A stretch of 64,000 bases of DNA from Micromonospora sonchi (GTDB lineage: Bacteria; Actinomycetota; Actinomycetes; Mycobacteriales; Micromonosporaceae). Location of the stretch: positions 124,001-188,000 of the forward strand of contig NZ_BMNB01000003.1 of NCBI RefSeq assembly GCF_014646235.1, given 5' to 3'. The position numbers and the translations under genes are program-made. Shown piece after piece: positions 1 to 8,770 of the stretch (its first letter is position 1; every line of letters begins with the position of its first letter). The notes beneath the pieces were generated by a model, which ran no database searches, was not told where the DNA came from, and was given only the letters and a program-made list of their open reading frames with translations.

Positions 1-63
1 GGTCTGCCGTTCACCGCCGCCGAGCTGGAGACGATGCTGGAAGAGGTCCTGAAGAATGTCTGA
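1..63 (+). CDS. korA: 2-oxoacid:ferredoxin oxidoreductase alpha subunit, 3' end only
   Basis: Only the last 20 codons are present, in frame 1, ending with TGA at 61-63. The tail reads ...ELETMLEEVLKNV. The stop overlaps the start of korB by 8 bases, the usual translationally coupled korAB layout. Identity is inferred from the korB partner, because this fragment alone is too short to classify. Confidence 0.75.
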   Translation, partial: GLPFTAAELETMLEEVLKNV

Positions 64-1090
64 GCCCGTCGCCCTCAAGCTCACCGCGAAGGACTTCAAG
101 TCCGACCAGGAGGTGCGCTGGTGCCCCGGCTGCGGTGACTACGCGATCCTGGCCGCCATACAGCAGTTCATGCCCGAGCTGAACATCCCCCGGGAGAACA
201 CGGTCTTCATCTCGGGCATCGGCTGCTCGTCGCGCTTCCCGTACTACATGAACACCTACGGGATGCACTCGATCCACGGGCGGGCCCCGGCGATCGCCAC
301 CGGCCTGTCGGTCTCCCGCCCCGACCTGTCGGTGTGGGTGGTCACCGGCGACGGCGACGCGCTCTCCATCGGCGGCAACCACCTGATCCACGCCCTGCGC
401 CGCAACGTCAACTTCAAGATCCTGCTGTTCAACAACCGGATCTACGGCCTGACCAAGGGGCAGTACAGCCCCACCTCCGAGGTCGGCAAGATCACCAAGT
501 CGACGCCGGTCGGGTCGGCGGACGCGCCCTTCAACCCCATCTCGCTGGCCCTGGGCGCGGAGGCCACCTTCGTCGGGCGGACCATCGACTCCGACCGTAA
601 GCACCTCCAGTCGGTGCTGCGCGCCGCCGCCGAGCACGAGGGTTCCGCCTTCGTGGAGATCTACCAGAACTGCAACATCTTCAACGACGGCGCATTCGAG
701 CAGCTCAAGGACCCGGCGACCCGGGACGACCACCTGATCCGGCTGGAGCACGGTCAGCCGATCACGTTCGGCAAGGACGGCCAGTTCTGCGTGGTGCACC
801 CACCGGGTGGTTTCGGTCTGGAGGTACGCGAGACCGCGTCGACCCCGGCCGAGGAGATCGTCGTACACGACGCGAACTTCGCCGACCCGGCGTACGCGTT
901 CGCGCTGTCCCGGCTGCCCGGATTCGACCTGCGCAACACCCCGATCGGCGTGTTCCGCTCGGTGCGCCGACCGTCCTACGACAGCGTGGTGCAGGACCAG
1001 TTGGCGGAGGCGAAGGCGAAGGTGACCGAGCCCCCGGAGCAGCAGCTCGCCGGCCTGCTGGCCAGCGGCGACACCTGGACGATCAGCTGA
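56..1090 (+). CDS. korB: 2-oxoacid:ferredoxin oxidoreductase, beta subunit
   Basis: 344 aa thiamine-diphosphate subunit that, with KorA, oxidatively decarboxylates a 2-oxoacid (2-oxoglutarate or pyruvate) to acyl-CoA and reduces ferredoxin in the cytoplasm. An early WCPGCGDYA motif is typical of KorB. The ThDP/Mg site is visible as GDGDALSIGGNH followed by NNRIYGLTKGQ. The ATG at 56 lies inside the end of korA, which supports this start and coupled translation. Length is normal for the family. The exact 2-oxoacid cannot be read from sequence. Confidence 0.93.
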   Translation: MSEPVALKLTAKDFKSDQEVRWCPGCGDYAILAAIQQFMPELNIPRENTVFISGIGCSSRFPYYMNTYGMHSIHGRAPAIATGLSVSRPDLSVWVVTGDGDALSIGGNHLIHALRRNVNFKILLFNNRIYGLTKGQYSPTSEVGKITKSTPVGSADAPFNPISLALGAEATFVGRTIDSDRKHLQSVLRAAAEHEGSAFVEIYQNCNIFNDGAFEQLKDPATRDDHLIRLEHGQPITFGKDGQFCVVHPPGGFGLEVRETASTPAEEIVVHDANFADPAYAFALSRLPGFDLRNTPIGVFRSVRRPSYDSVVQDQLAEAKAKVTEPPEQQLAGLLASGDTWTIS

Positions 1091-1091
1091 C

Positions 1092-1120
1092 CTTCCCCGG
1101 CGGCACGACCGCCGGGGAAG
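1092..1120. terminator. Bidirectional hairpin terminator between convergent genes
   Basis: A perfect 12-bp stem (CTTCCCCGGCGG / CCGCCGGGGAAG) with loop CACGA starts two bases after the korB stop. It ends two bases before the stop of the opposing channel gene, so it can serve both. There is no strong U tract, as is common in actinomycetes. Confidence 0.7.
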
Positions 1121-1121
1121 A

Positions 1122-2135
1122 TCAGGGCAGGGTGTTCGCGGTGGGGCGGTCGTCGCGTACGTGCACCAGCAGGTCGCCGGTCTCGACCACCGCGCCCGCC
1201 TGGTCCGCCAGGGTGACCACCTTGCCCCGGCGGACCAGCGCGATGACGAGCGCGTCCAGCTCACGAGGGTTCCGACCGACCTCGTGGCGCTCGGCCGACC
1301 GCATCGCCAACGCCATGCCCTGACCGGGGGTGAGCAGGTCCTCCACCACGTCGATCAGCGGCGGAGCCGTGGTCGACAGGCCGAGCAGCCGGCCGGCCGT
1401 CGCCGAGGACACGATCACGTGGTGCGCCCCGCTCTGCTTGAGCAGCGGGGCGTTCTCCGCCTCCCGGGCGGCGGCGATGATCCGGACCTGGCCGGCGGTG
1501 ATCTGGCGTGTGGTCAGTGCCACCAGGACCGACGAGTCGTCGCTGTCGGTGGCGATGATCACGGCCTTGGCGGTCCGTACGTGTGCCTGGTTGAGCACCG
1601 AGGATCGGGTCGCCGACCCCTCGACGGCGACGAGGCCGTTCGAGGTGGCCTGCCGCAGCGCCGAGCCGTCGCGCTCCACCACGACGATTCGGGACTTGTC
1701 GAGCCCGTTCTCCATCAGGGCGGAGATGGCGCTGCGCCCCTTCGTCCCGTAGCCGCAGATGATGATGTGGTCCTTCACGCTCTTCTCCCAGCGGTGCTGG
1801 CGGCGGCCGGTCCGGTACTGCTCGGTCAGCACCTCCAAAGTGGTGCCGACCAGAATGATCAGGAACAGCACCCGGGCCGGGGTGATGAACAGGACGTTGA
1901 CCAGCCGGGCCGCCTGGGTGGCCGGCACGATGTCGCCGTACCCGGTGGTGGAGAGCGAGACCACCGCGTAGTAGAAGCAGTCCACCAGGGTCATGCCGTC
2001 ACCGTTGACATCGCGGTACTGGTCCCGCTCCAGGTAGACCACGGTGACCACGGCGAGCACCAGCCCCACGGCGGCGGCCAACCGCAGGCTCAGCGCGCCG
2101 AGCGGGCCGCGCCGCTGCGCGGGAAGATGGATCAC
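1122..2135 (-). CDS. Potassium channel / TrkA-N (RCK) protein
   Basis: 337 aa from the GTG at 2135. The membrane part has a hydrophobic helix, then the K+ selectivity filter in STTGYGDIVP, then a second helix (VLFLIILVGTTLEVL), i.e. a 2-TM pore. The cytoplasmic part starts with the nucleotide-binding Rossmann motif IIICGYGTKG and a TrkA-N fold, followed by a TrkA-C-like segment. The expected role is NAD(H)- or ligand-gated K+ flux. An in-frame ATG exists 96 bases upstream, but the extra residues are Arg/Gly-rich and unlike the family, so I prefer GTG. Convergent with korB. Confidence 0.85.
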   Translation of the reverse strand: MIHLPAQRRGPLGALSLRLAAAVGLVLAVVTVVYLERDQYRDVNGDGMTLVDCFYYAVVSLSTTGYGDIVPATQAARLVNVLFITPARVLFLIILVGTTLEVLTEQYRTGRRQHRWEKSVKDHIIICGYGTKGRSAISALMENGLDKSRIVVVERDGSALRQATSNGLVAVEGSATRSSVLNQAHVRTAKAVIIATDSDDSSVLVALTTRQITAGQVRIIAAAREAENAPLLKQSGAHHVIVSSATAGRLLGLSTTAPPLIDVVEDLLTPGQGMALAMRSAERHEVGRNPRELDALVIALVRRGKVVTLADQAGAVVETGDLLVHVRDDRPTANTLP

Positions 2136-2292
2136 CGCGGAACCTGCCCCGCCTCCGTCGCCTGCACGCCCACAACATAGCCCCTGGCGGGGAATCCGCA
2201 CGGCCGGGCGGCGAAGGAGGCGGGACGGCATGTTCGGCGGCGGCGGGGCATCATGGGGAGGTCAGCCAGGACCGGCGGAAGCGAGGCCCGGC

Positions 2293-2958
2293 ATGTCGTT
2301 GCTGCGACGGGTGATCGGTGCGGTACTACGCCGGGAACGCCAACGTCAGGGCCTCACCCTGCGGGAGCTCGCCCAGGCCGCCGGCGTCTCCGTGCCGTAC
2401 CTGTCCGAGGTCGAGCGGGGGCGCAAGGAGGCCTCCTCGGAAGTGCTCGCGGCGATCTGCCGCGCGCTCGGCCTGTACCTCTCCGACCTGCTGGAGGAGG
2501 TCCGCGACGAGCTGCGCCGGGTCGAGCGACGGCTGCCGGCCGCACCCCAGGCCGGCTACCTACCAGCCGGGCGCCGGGTTGCTCCCGTCGGATTCGGTAC
2601 GGAGGGCTCGGCGCATCCCGTCGCTCGCCTCGACGGCTCCGGCTTCGGCGCTCCGTCGCTCACCAGCCGCTGGTTCGGTGGACCCGCTTTGGGCGGTGGA
2701 CGCAGGTTGACCGGTGGCCTCGCCGCCGTCGGGCACGACGGCGGCAGCCTGATCGGCGGTCTCCGGGTCTTCGTGTTCGCCGCTCCGGTCGCCCCCATCG
2801 GCACCATCGCCCGCGGCTGGTCGCCGCGTCGGCATCCGGTCGCCGGTCGTTCCCGTCCACGGTGCCGTCGGCGGCCCTGCCATCCGTTCTGCCGTGGGCG
2901 GATCTGCCGCCGGCAGAACCGCTGGAAGCAGGCCGCACTCGCCGCGCAGGCTGGGTGA
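2293..2958 (+). CDS. clgR: XRE-family regulator, ClgR-like
   Basis: The first ~75 residues (MSLLRRVIGAVLRRERQRQG..., then SVPYLSEVERGRKEASSE) are a canonical XRE helix-turn-helix closely resembling ClgR, the actinobacterial activator of clp protease genes. The next gene is a ClpP, which supports this. The last ~130 residues are Gly/Pro/Arg-rich with no recognisable domain. They may be read-through after a frameshift, so the true C-terminus is uncertain. It ends LAAQAG, a loose echo of the LAA-type degron of ClgR. Confidence 0.75.
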   Translation: MSLLRRVIGAVLRRERQRQGLTLRELAQAAGVSVPYLSEVERGRKEASSEVLAAICRALGLYLSDLLEEVRDELRRVERRLPAAPQAGYLPAGRRVAPVGFGTEGSAHPVARLDGSGFGAPSLTSRWFGGPALGGGRRLTGGLAAVGHDGGSLIGGLRVFVFAAPVAPIGTIARGWSPRRHPVAGRSRPRCRRRPCHPFCRGRICRRQNRWKQAALAAQAG

Positions 2959-3010
2959 GCCGGTACCCGGGCGAGAAGACGTCGCCCACCGGCGTGTGGA
3001 GGTGTACGAC

Positions 3011-3592
3011 ATGATCACCATGCTGGACGACGGCCAACGGACCTTCGGCGACCAGGTGTTCGAGCGGCTGCTGCGGGAACGGATCGTCTATCTCGGCAGC
3101 GAGGTGACCGACGAGATCGCCAACCGGATCTGCGCTCAGATCCTGCTGCTCGCCGCCGAGGACCCGGAGCGGGACATCAACCTCTACATCAACTCGCCGG
3201 GCGGCTCGGTGAGCGCGGGCATGGCGGTCTACGACACCATGCGTTTCGTCCCCAACGACGTGGCGACCCTGGCGCTCGGTCTGGCCGGCTCGATGGGTCA
3301 GTTCCTGCTCTGCGCGGGCACGGCCGGCAAGCGGTACGCACTACCGCACACCCGGATCCTGATGCACCAGCCCTCCGGCGGGATGGGCGGCACCGCCTCC
3401 GATATCACCATTCAGGCGGAGAACATGCTGCACGTGAAGCAGACCATGCTGGAATTGATCGCCCAGCACAGTGGGCGCACCCTGGCGGAGATCCAGCGGG
3501 ACTGGGACCGGGACCGCTGGTTCACCGCCGAACAGGCCCGCGACTACGGCCTGATCGACCAGGTCGTCACCGCCGCCACCCAACTCGCCTGA
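3011..3592 (+). CDS. clpP: ATP-dependent Clp protease proteolytic subunit (ClpP paralogue)
   Basis: 193 aa serine peptidase of the Clp complex. The predicted triad is Ser94 (in LGLAGSMGQFLL), His119 (in ILMHQPSGG) and Asp168 (in WDRDRWF). The oligomerisation motif NSPGGSVSAGMAVYD is intact. GLAGSMGQ replaces the commoner GQAASMGA, pointing to a divergent paralogue rather than the main ClpP1/P2. ATG 3011 has GGAGG about 8 bases upstream. It lies 52 bases after the ClgR-like gene, so the pair may be co-transcribed or ClgR-controlled. Confidence 0.92.
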   Translation: MITMLDDGQRTFGDQVFERLLRERIVYLGSEVTDEIANRICAQILLLAAEDPERDINLYINSPGGSVSAGMAVYDTMRFVPNDVATLALGLAGSMGQFLLCAGTAGKRYALPHTRILMHQPSGGMGGTASDITIQAENMLHVKQTMLELIAQHSGRTLAEIQRDWDRDRWFTAEQARDYGLIDQVVTAATQLA

Positions 3593-4105
3593 CCCCCACC
3601 ACCACCCCCCACCCCACCCCTCCCACCCCCTGCCTCCCCGCTGGCTCCAGCCCGACGTCGTCGAGGGTCACCCGTCATCCCCAGCCCTCGTCGCCCCCAG
3701 CCCCCGTCGCCCCAACCCTCGCCGACCCCCGGCGCCCGTCGATCATGCACTTACGGTCGCCTATATGCCCCCTTTCAGCCCTTTTGCGGCGACGAAAAGT
3801 GCAAGATCGGCGCGGAGGGGCGGGAAGGGCGGGAAGGGCGGGAAGGGCGGGAGGGGCGGGGGTGGGGGTGGGAGGGGTGAGGGCGGGAGGGGTGGGGGTG
3901 GGGGTGGGGGTGGGGGTGGGGGTCTTTGTTCTTTCGCACTGATCGCGTCGCGACTGGTGACGTGGTGTTCGGCAGTTCAAACTCCGCTGTTGTCACGAAT
4001 TCGCAGTGCGAAAATCACCGCTCCTTCATGACTGATCGCACTTTGCCCATCCCTCGGCCGCCCGCAGGATTGACGTCAACCGATCAGCCGGTGGAGGCAG
4101 CCGAC
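3593..4105. repeat. Low-complexity intergenic region with G-rich tract
   Basis: No gene is visible in these 513 bases. 3593-3720 is C-rich (CCCCACC-type runs). 3814-3923 is an almost pure tract of GGGCGGGAA then GGGTGGGGGT repeats on the plus strand, able to form several G-quadruplexes. It ends about 180 bases before the lanthipeptide synthetase. The synthetase ribosome site GGAGG is at 4093-4097. Confidence 0.8.
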
Positions 4106-6679
4106 ATGGACGAACGGTACGACTCGTACTGCGCGGTGGACCCGCTCTTCTACGATTCGCTCGCCAGTGCGGACACCGAGACGCCCGGCTACGCCGCGAA
4201 CCGGCCGGCGGCGCCCGGATGGGAGCGCGAGGTCAAGGACGACTGGTTGGTCCACGCACCGGTCGACGGCTTCCTCCCCGAGCAGGGCTGGAAGATCCAC
4301 GTGTCGGCCCGGTTGGACAACGCCGAGCGTGTGCTGGCCCGGGTGATGGACTACTGCCAGCCCCGAGGAATTCCGTTCAAGCACCTGCGCGGGCCGCAGC
4401 TGCTGCTCATGCGCAACAGCAAGTACGCCCGCCGGGGCAGCAGCGGCAAGTTCATCACCGTCTACCCCCGCGACGACGCCGAGCTGGAGCTGACCGCCAA
4501 GGAGCTGGCCGCGCTGCTCGACGGCGAGCCGGGGCCGTACATCCTCAGCGACCTGCGGTACGGCGACGGCCCGGTCTACCTGCGCTACGGCGGCTTCGCC
4601 GCCCGGTACTGCCTTTCCCCCGACGGTCAGGTGGTGCCCGCGATCGAGGACGCCACCGGCGCCCTGGTCCCCGACCGCCGGGACCCGGTGTTCCACGTCC
4701 CAGACTGGGTCACCCTCCCCGACTTCCTCACCCCGCACCTGGCCGCCCGCAACGCCGCCAGCACCACCGACCTGCCCTACCGGATCGAGAAGGTGATCCA
4801 CTTCTCGAACGGCGGTGGCCTCTACGAGGCCCGGGACACCCGCACCGGTGACCGGGTGGTGCTGAAGGAGGCCCGCCCGCACGCCGGGCTCGACGCCACC
4901 GGCGCCGACGCGGTGAGCCGGCTGCGCCGGGAGGCCGAGGTGCTGCACCGCCTCGCGGACGTGCCGCACGTGGTACGGGTCCACGACGAGTTCAGCTTCG
5001 GCGGGCACGAGTTCCTGGCCCTGGCGTACGTCGCCGGCCGTCCGCTCAACAAGGTGGTCGTCGAGCGGTACCCGCTGGTCCACCTCGACGCCGACCGCGC
5101 CGCGTACACCCGGTGGGCCCTCGACGTGCACCGGCAGGTCGCCGAGGCGGTGGAGGCCATCCACGCCCACGGCGTGGTCTACGGCGACCTGCACATGTTC
5201 AACATCATGGTCGGCGAGGACGGGCAGGTGACCCTGATCGACTTCGAGGTGGCCACCGACGCCGACGCCGACGCCCGCCCGGCGCTGCGCAACCAGGCCT
5301 TCGCCGCCCCCCGGGACCGGACCGGCCCGGACGTCGACCGGTACGCCCTGGCCTGCCTGCGCCTGGCCCTCTTCCTGCCGCTGACCGCGATGCTGCGGTT
5401 GGCCCCGGAGAAGGTGGCCCACCTGGCCGACCTGGTGGTGGAGCAGTTCCCCGTCCCCCGCGAGCCGTTCGATGAGTCGGTCGCCGTGATCCTCGGCGAC
5501 ACCGCACCCACCCGCCGCCGGACCCCCGACGCCGTCCGGATCGAGCCGGACGACTGGCCGGGACTGCGCGAGCGGCTGGCCACCGCGATCACCACCGCCG
5601 CCACCCCGCACCGCGAGGACCGGCTCTACCCCGGCGACATCCGCCAGTTCGCCGGCAGCGACGGCGGGCTGAACCTGGCCCACGGGGCGGCCGGGGTGCT
5701 CTGGGCGCTGCACGCCAGCGGCGTGGCCATCGATCCCGCCCACGAACACTGGCTCGTCGACCGGGTACGCGAGCCCGCGTCGGGCAGCCGGCTCGGCTTC
5801 TACGACGGGCTGCACGGCATCGCGTACGTGCTGGACCGGCTCGGGCACCCGGCCGAGGCGCTGCGCCTGCTCGACCGCTGCCTCGACGAGCCATGGGCGG
5901 GCCTCGGTGCCGACCTGATGAGCGGCTTGTCCGGCGTCGCGCTGAACCTGACCCACTTCGCCGGGACGACCGGCGACACCCGGTACGCCGACGCCGCCCG
6001 GCGGGCGGTCGACCTGGTCGTGGACCGGCTCGGCGACGTCGACTCGGTCGCCGAGGTGAGCGGGGGCGCCCACCCGTACGCCGGTCTGCTCCGCGGCGGC
6101 GCCGGGGTGGCACTGATGCTGCTGCGCCGGTACGACCTCGACCCCGACCCGGCGCTGCTCGACCACGCCGCCACCGCGCTGCGCCAGGACCTGCGCCGGT
6201 GCGTGCGACGCGACAGCGGCCACCTGGAGGTCAACGAGGGCTGGCGGACCATGCCGTACCTCGCCGAGGGCAGCGTCGGCATCGGCATGGTGCTCGACCA
6301 GTACCTGCGGCACCGCCCCGACGACGAGCTGCACGAGTCGGCCACCGCGATCCGCCGCTGCGCCGACTTCCCGTTCTACGCCCAGTCCGGGCTCTTCGCC
6401 GGACGCGCGGGCATGGTGGCCTACCTGGCCGAACGGGGCGAACTCGACGCGGCCCACCGGCAGGCCCGGCTACTCGCCTGGCATGCCCTGCCGTACCGGG
6501 GGGTGACCGCGTTCCCCGGCGACCAACTGCTGCGGCTCTCCATGGACCTGGCCACCGGCACCGCCGGCGTACTGGCCGCCATCGCGGCCACCCGGCCGGA
6601 GCACCCCGTCCACCTGCCGTTCCTGACTCCAATGCCTGCGGCGGCGCCCACGCCCGGCGCTGCCCTGGCCGGCGACTGA
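4106..6679 (+). CDS. ramC: Class III lanthipeptide synthetase LanKC (RamC-like)
   Basis: 857 aa trifunctional enzyme that phosphorylates Ser/Thr of the precursor, eliminates phosphate and cyclises Cys onto the dehydro residues. The N-terminal lyase region (about 1-220) opens MDERYDSYCAVDPLFYDS, typical of RamC. The kinase domain (about 230-500) shows VVYGDLHMFNIMV and LIDFEVA. The C-terminal LanC-like cyclase region lacks the zinc-ligand pattern, as expected for class III. ATG 4106 is chosen for its GGAGG 8 bases upstream and family N-terminus; upstream in-frame ATGs at 3926 and 4028 lie in non-family sequence. First gene of ramCSSAB. Confidence 0.93.
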   Translation: MDERYDSYCAVDPLFYDSLASADTETPGYAANRPAAPGWEREVKDDWLVHAPVDGFLPEQGWKIHVSARLDNAERVLARVMDYCQPRGIPFKHLRGPQLLLMRNSKYARRGSSGKFITVYPRDDAELELTAKELAALLDGEPGPYILSDLRYGDGPVYLRYGGFAARYCLSPDGQVVPAIEDATGALVPDRRDPVFHVPDWVTLPDFLTPHLAARNAASTTDLPYRIEKVIHFSNGGGLYEARDTRTGDRVVLKEARPHAGLDATGADAVSRLRREAEVLHRLADVPHVVRVHDEFSFGGHEFLALAYVAGRPLNKVVVERYPLVHLDADRAAYTRWALDVHRQVAEAVEAIHAHGVVYGDLHMFNIMVGEDGQVTLIDFEVATDADADARPALRNQAFAAPRDRTGPDVDRYALACLRLALFLPLTAMLRLAPEKVAHLADLVVEQFPVPREPFDESVAVILGDTAPTRRRTPDAVRIEPDDWPGLRERLATAITTAATPHREDRLYPGDIRQFAGSDGGLNLAHGAAGVLWALHASGVAIDPAHEHWLVDRVREPASGSRLGFYDGLHGIAYVLDRLGHPAEALRLLDRCLDEPWAGLGADLMSGLSGVALNLTHFAGTTGDTRYADAARRAVDLVVDRLGDVDSVAEVSGGAHPYAGLLRGGAGVALMLLRRYDLDPDPALLDHAATALRQDLRRCVRRDSGHLEVNEGWRTMPYLAEGSVGIGMVLDQYLRHRPDDELHESATAIRRCADFPFYAQSGLFAGRAGMVAYLAERGELDAAHRQARLLAWHALPYRGVTAFPGDQLLRLSMDLATGTAGVLAAIAATRPEHPVHLPFLTPMPAAAPTPGAALAGD

Positions 6680-6694
6680 CCGGCCCACCGAACT

Positions 6695-6712
6695 CCCCGG
6701 GTCACCCCGGGG
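6695..6712 (+). promoter_or_regulatory. Intercistronic hairpin between synthetase and precursor 1
   Basis: CCCCGG (6695-6700) pairs with CCGGGG (6707-6712) over a 6-base loop. It could be a weak attenuator or an RNA-stabilising end that lets the small precursor mRNA accumulate above ramC. That role is inference from position. Confidence 0.4.
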
Positions 6713-6752
6713 CGACCCCGACCCGACGATGCCCGAGAGGAGGTGCACCGAC

Positions 6753-6872
6753 ATGGCTCTGCTCGACCTCCAGGGGATGGAGCTGCCGACCACCGAGAAC
6801 TACGGCGGCGGCAGCCAGGCCAGCCTGCTGCTCTGCGGCGACAGCTCGCTGAGCGTCACCACCTGCAAGTGA
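6753..6872 (+). CDS. ramS: SapB-like class III lanthipeptide precursor 1
   Basis: 39 aa. The leader carries LLDLQGME, matching the class III recognition motif (hydrophobic-x-x-L-Q). The core GGSQASLLLCGDSSLSVTTCK is, apart from a few residues, SapB of Streptomyces (TGSRASLLLCGDSSLSITTC). It has two S-x-x-S-x-x-x-C units (Ser21/Ser24/Cys28 and Ser31/Ser34/Cys38) for two lanthionine or labionin rings. SapB is a secreted surfactant that lets aerial hyphae break the surface. The site GAGAGGAGG precedes ATG 6753. Confidence 0.95.
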   Translation: MALLDLQGMELPTTENYGGGSQASLLLCGDSSLSVTTCK

Positions 6873-6877
6873 CCGAC

Positions 6878-6897
6878 GGCCGTCGATTCCGACGGCC
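6878..6897 (+). promoter_or_regulatory. Hairpin between the two precursor genes
   Basis: GGCCGTCG (6878-6885) and CGACGGCC (6890-6897) form a perfect 8-bp stem with loop ATTC, 5 bases after the first precursor stop. It probably influences mRNA stability or relative expression of the two copies. Confidence 0.4.
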
Positions 6898-6935
6898 ACC
6901 TCGCGATCCGACCGTCAAGTGAGAAGGAGAACGTC

Positions 6936-7055
6936 ATGGCTCTGCTCGACCTCCAGGGAATGGAACTGCCGCCCACCGAGAACTACGGCGGTGGCAGCCG
7001 GGCCAGCCTGCTGCTCTGCGGCGACAGCTCGCTGAGCGTCACCACCTGCAAGTGA
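6936..7055 (+). CDS. ramS2: SapB-like class III lanthipeptide precursor 2
   Basis: 39 aa, nearly identical to precursor 1. The differences are Pro for Thr at leader position 13 and Arg for Gln at position 22, so this core reads GGSRASLLLCGDSSLSVTTCK, nearer to Streptomyces SapB. Both Ser-Ser-Cys ring units are intact. GAGAAGGAGA precedes ATG 6936. The stop overlaps the GTG of the first transporter gene by 4 bases. Confidence 0.95.
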   Translation: MALLDLQGMELPPTENYGGGSRASLLLCGDSSLSVTTCK

Positions 7056-8770
7056 CGATCACCGCTCCTGGCCCCGGACCGGCTCACGCCGGCCCGGGGC
7101 CGCGGCCCGTGCAGCCGGACCGGCTGCTGTGGCGGGCCGTGCGGTCGGCCGGCTGGTGGACCCCGGCGCTGGCCGCGGTGAGCCTGGTCGGGGTGGCCGC
7201 GCAGCTCACTCTGCCGGCCGCCCTGGGCCGGGCCGTCGACGCCGCCGTCGGCGGCACCGGCGACCCGGACCGTCGGTGGCTGGCCGTGGTGGTCGGCCTC
7301 GTCCTCGTCCTGGTCGGCACCGACGCGGTCGGCGACTACGGCACCGGCGCGGCCGGCGCACGGTCCGTGGCCGACCTGCGCCACACGCTGATCCGGCACC
7401 TCCTCGCCCTCGACCCGCGCACCGCGGCCCGCCATCCGGTGGGCGACCTGGCGGGCCGGCTGGTCGGTCAGGTCACCGACGCGGGACAGGCGGCGCCGAC
7501 GCTCGTGCTGGCCGGCACGGTGCTGCTGCCGCCGCTGGGCAGCCTCGTCGCGCTCGCCCTGATCGACCCGTGGCTCGGTCTGACCTTCGTCGTCGGGCTG
7601 CTGCTGCTCGGCGTCCTGCTACGCGGCTTCGTCACCGACGCCTCCGCCGCCGTCGCCGGCTACCAGCGCGCGCAGGGCAGGCTCGCCGGCCTGCTGGTGG
7701 AGGCGCTGGCCGGGGCACGGACCATCGCCGCCGCCGGCACCACGGACCGGGAGACCGACCGGATCCTCACCCCGGTCACGGAGCTGCACCGGCACGGTCG
7801 GCGCACCTGGGCCGTGCTGGCCACGGCGGCCACCCGCGGGGCCGTGCTCAGCCCGCTGCTGCAACTTGGGATCGTCGCCGTCGGTGGGCTGTCGCTGGCC
7901 GCCGGCCGGCTGACCCCCGGAGACCTGCTGGCCGCACTCCAGTACGCCGCGCTCGGCGCCGGCCTGGGCACCGTGGTCAGCGCCCTCAACCAGGCCGTGC
8001 AGGTGCGCGCCGGCAGCCGCCGGGCCGCCGAGGTGCTTGCCGAACCGGTCCGCCCCCACGGCCACCGGACGCTGCCTCCGGGACCCGGTTACCTTGAGCT
8101 GCAAGACGTGGGCGTACGTAGTGCCGACGGGCGGTGGCTGCTCGACCGGATCGACCTGCGGGTGCCCGGCGGCGCGCTGCTCGTCGTCGTCGGCCCCTCC
8201 GGCGCCGGCAAGTCGCTGCTCGCGGCCATCGCCGGCCGGCTGCGCGACCCGGACCGTGGCGCGGTACGCCTGGACGGGGTGCCGCTGCCCGAGCTGACCG
8301 AGGCGGCCCTGCACACGGCGGTCGGTTACGGCTTCGAGCGACCGGTGCTGGTCGCCGAGACGGTGGGCGGTGCGGTGGGTTGCGGCGTGGACCCGGTGCC
8401 GCTGGCCCGGGCGGCGGCCATTCACGAGTTCGTCGAGCGGCTGCCCGACCGGTATGACACACCGTTGGCCGAGGTCGCCATGTCCGGCGGGGAGCGGCAG
8501 CGGCTGGGGCTGGCCCGTGCCCTGCGGGCCGAGCGGCTGCTGGTCCTCGATGACGCCACGTCGAGCCTGGACACGGTGACCGAGTACCGGGTGATCCGAG
8601 CGCTGACCGACCGGTCCGACCGGCGTACCCGGATCGTGGTCAGCCACCGCGTCGGCACGGCAGCGCGCGCCGATCTGGTGGCCTGGATGGACGCCGGCCG
8701 GATCCGGGCCGTCGGGCGGCACGACGTGCTCTGGAACGACCCGGACTACCGGGCGGTGTTCCAGTCGTGA
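7052..8770 (+). CDS. ramA: ABC transporter half-molecule (RamA-like)
   Basis: 572 aa exporter half: N-terminal six-helix membrane domain (about 30-310) and C-terminal ATPase. Walker A is VVGPSGAGKSLL, the signature is MSGGERQRLGLARAL and Walker B is LLVLDDATSSLD, all intact. The GTG at 7052 overlaps the precursor-2 stop, so translation is coupled. It is expected to pair with the next gene to export the modified lanthipeptide. Confidence 0.9.
   Translation: MTITAPGPGPAHAGPGPRPVQPDRLLWRAVRSAGWWTPALAAVSLVGVAAQLTLPAALGRAVDAAVGGTGDPDRRWLAVVVGLVLVLVGTDAVGDYGTGAAGARSVADLRHTLIRHLLALDPRTAARHPVGDLAGRLVGQVTDAGQAAPTLVLAGTVLLPPLGSLVALALIDPWLGLTFVVGLLLLGVLLRGFVTDASAAVAGYQRAQGRLAGLLVEALAGARTIAAAGTTDRETDRILTPVTELHRHGRRTWAVLATAATRGAVLSPLLQLGIVAVGGLSLAAGRLTPGDLLAALQYAALGAGLGTVVSALNQAVQVRAGSRRAAEVLAEPVRPHGHRTLPPGPGYLELQDVGVRSADGRWLLDRIDLRVPGGALLVVVGPSGAGKSLLAAIAGRLRDPDRGAVRLDGVPLPELTEAALHTAVGYGFERPVLVAETVGGAVGCGVDPVPLARAAAIHEFVERLPDRYDTPLAEVAMSGGERQRLGLARALRAERLLVLDDATSSLDTVTEYRVIRALTDRSDRRTRIVVSHRVGTAARADLVAWMDAGRIRAVGRHDVLWNDPDYRAVFQS

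Noticed and set aside
3814..3923. CRISPR-like repetition
   Set aside because: The repeats are 6-9-base G-rich units without spacers.
4076..6457. 793-codon open frame opposite the lanthipeptide synthetase
   Set aside because: Mirror of a high-GC gene; low-complexity Gly/Val/His-rich product, no ribosome site, no domain.
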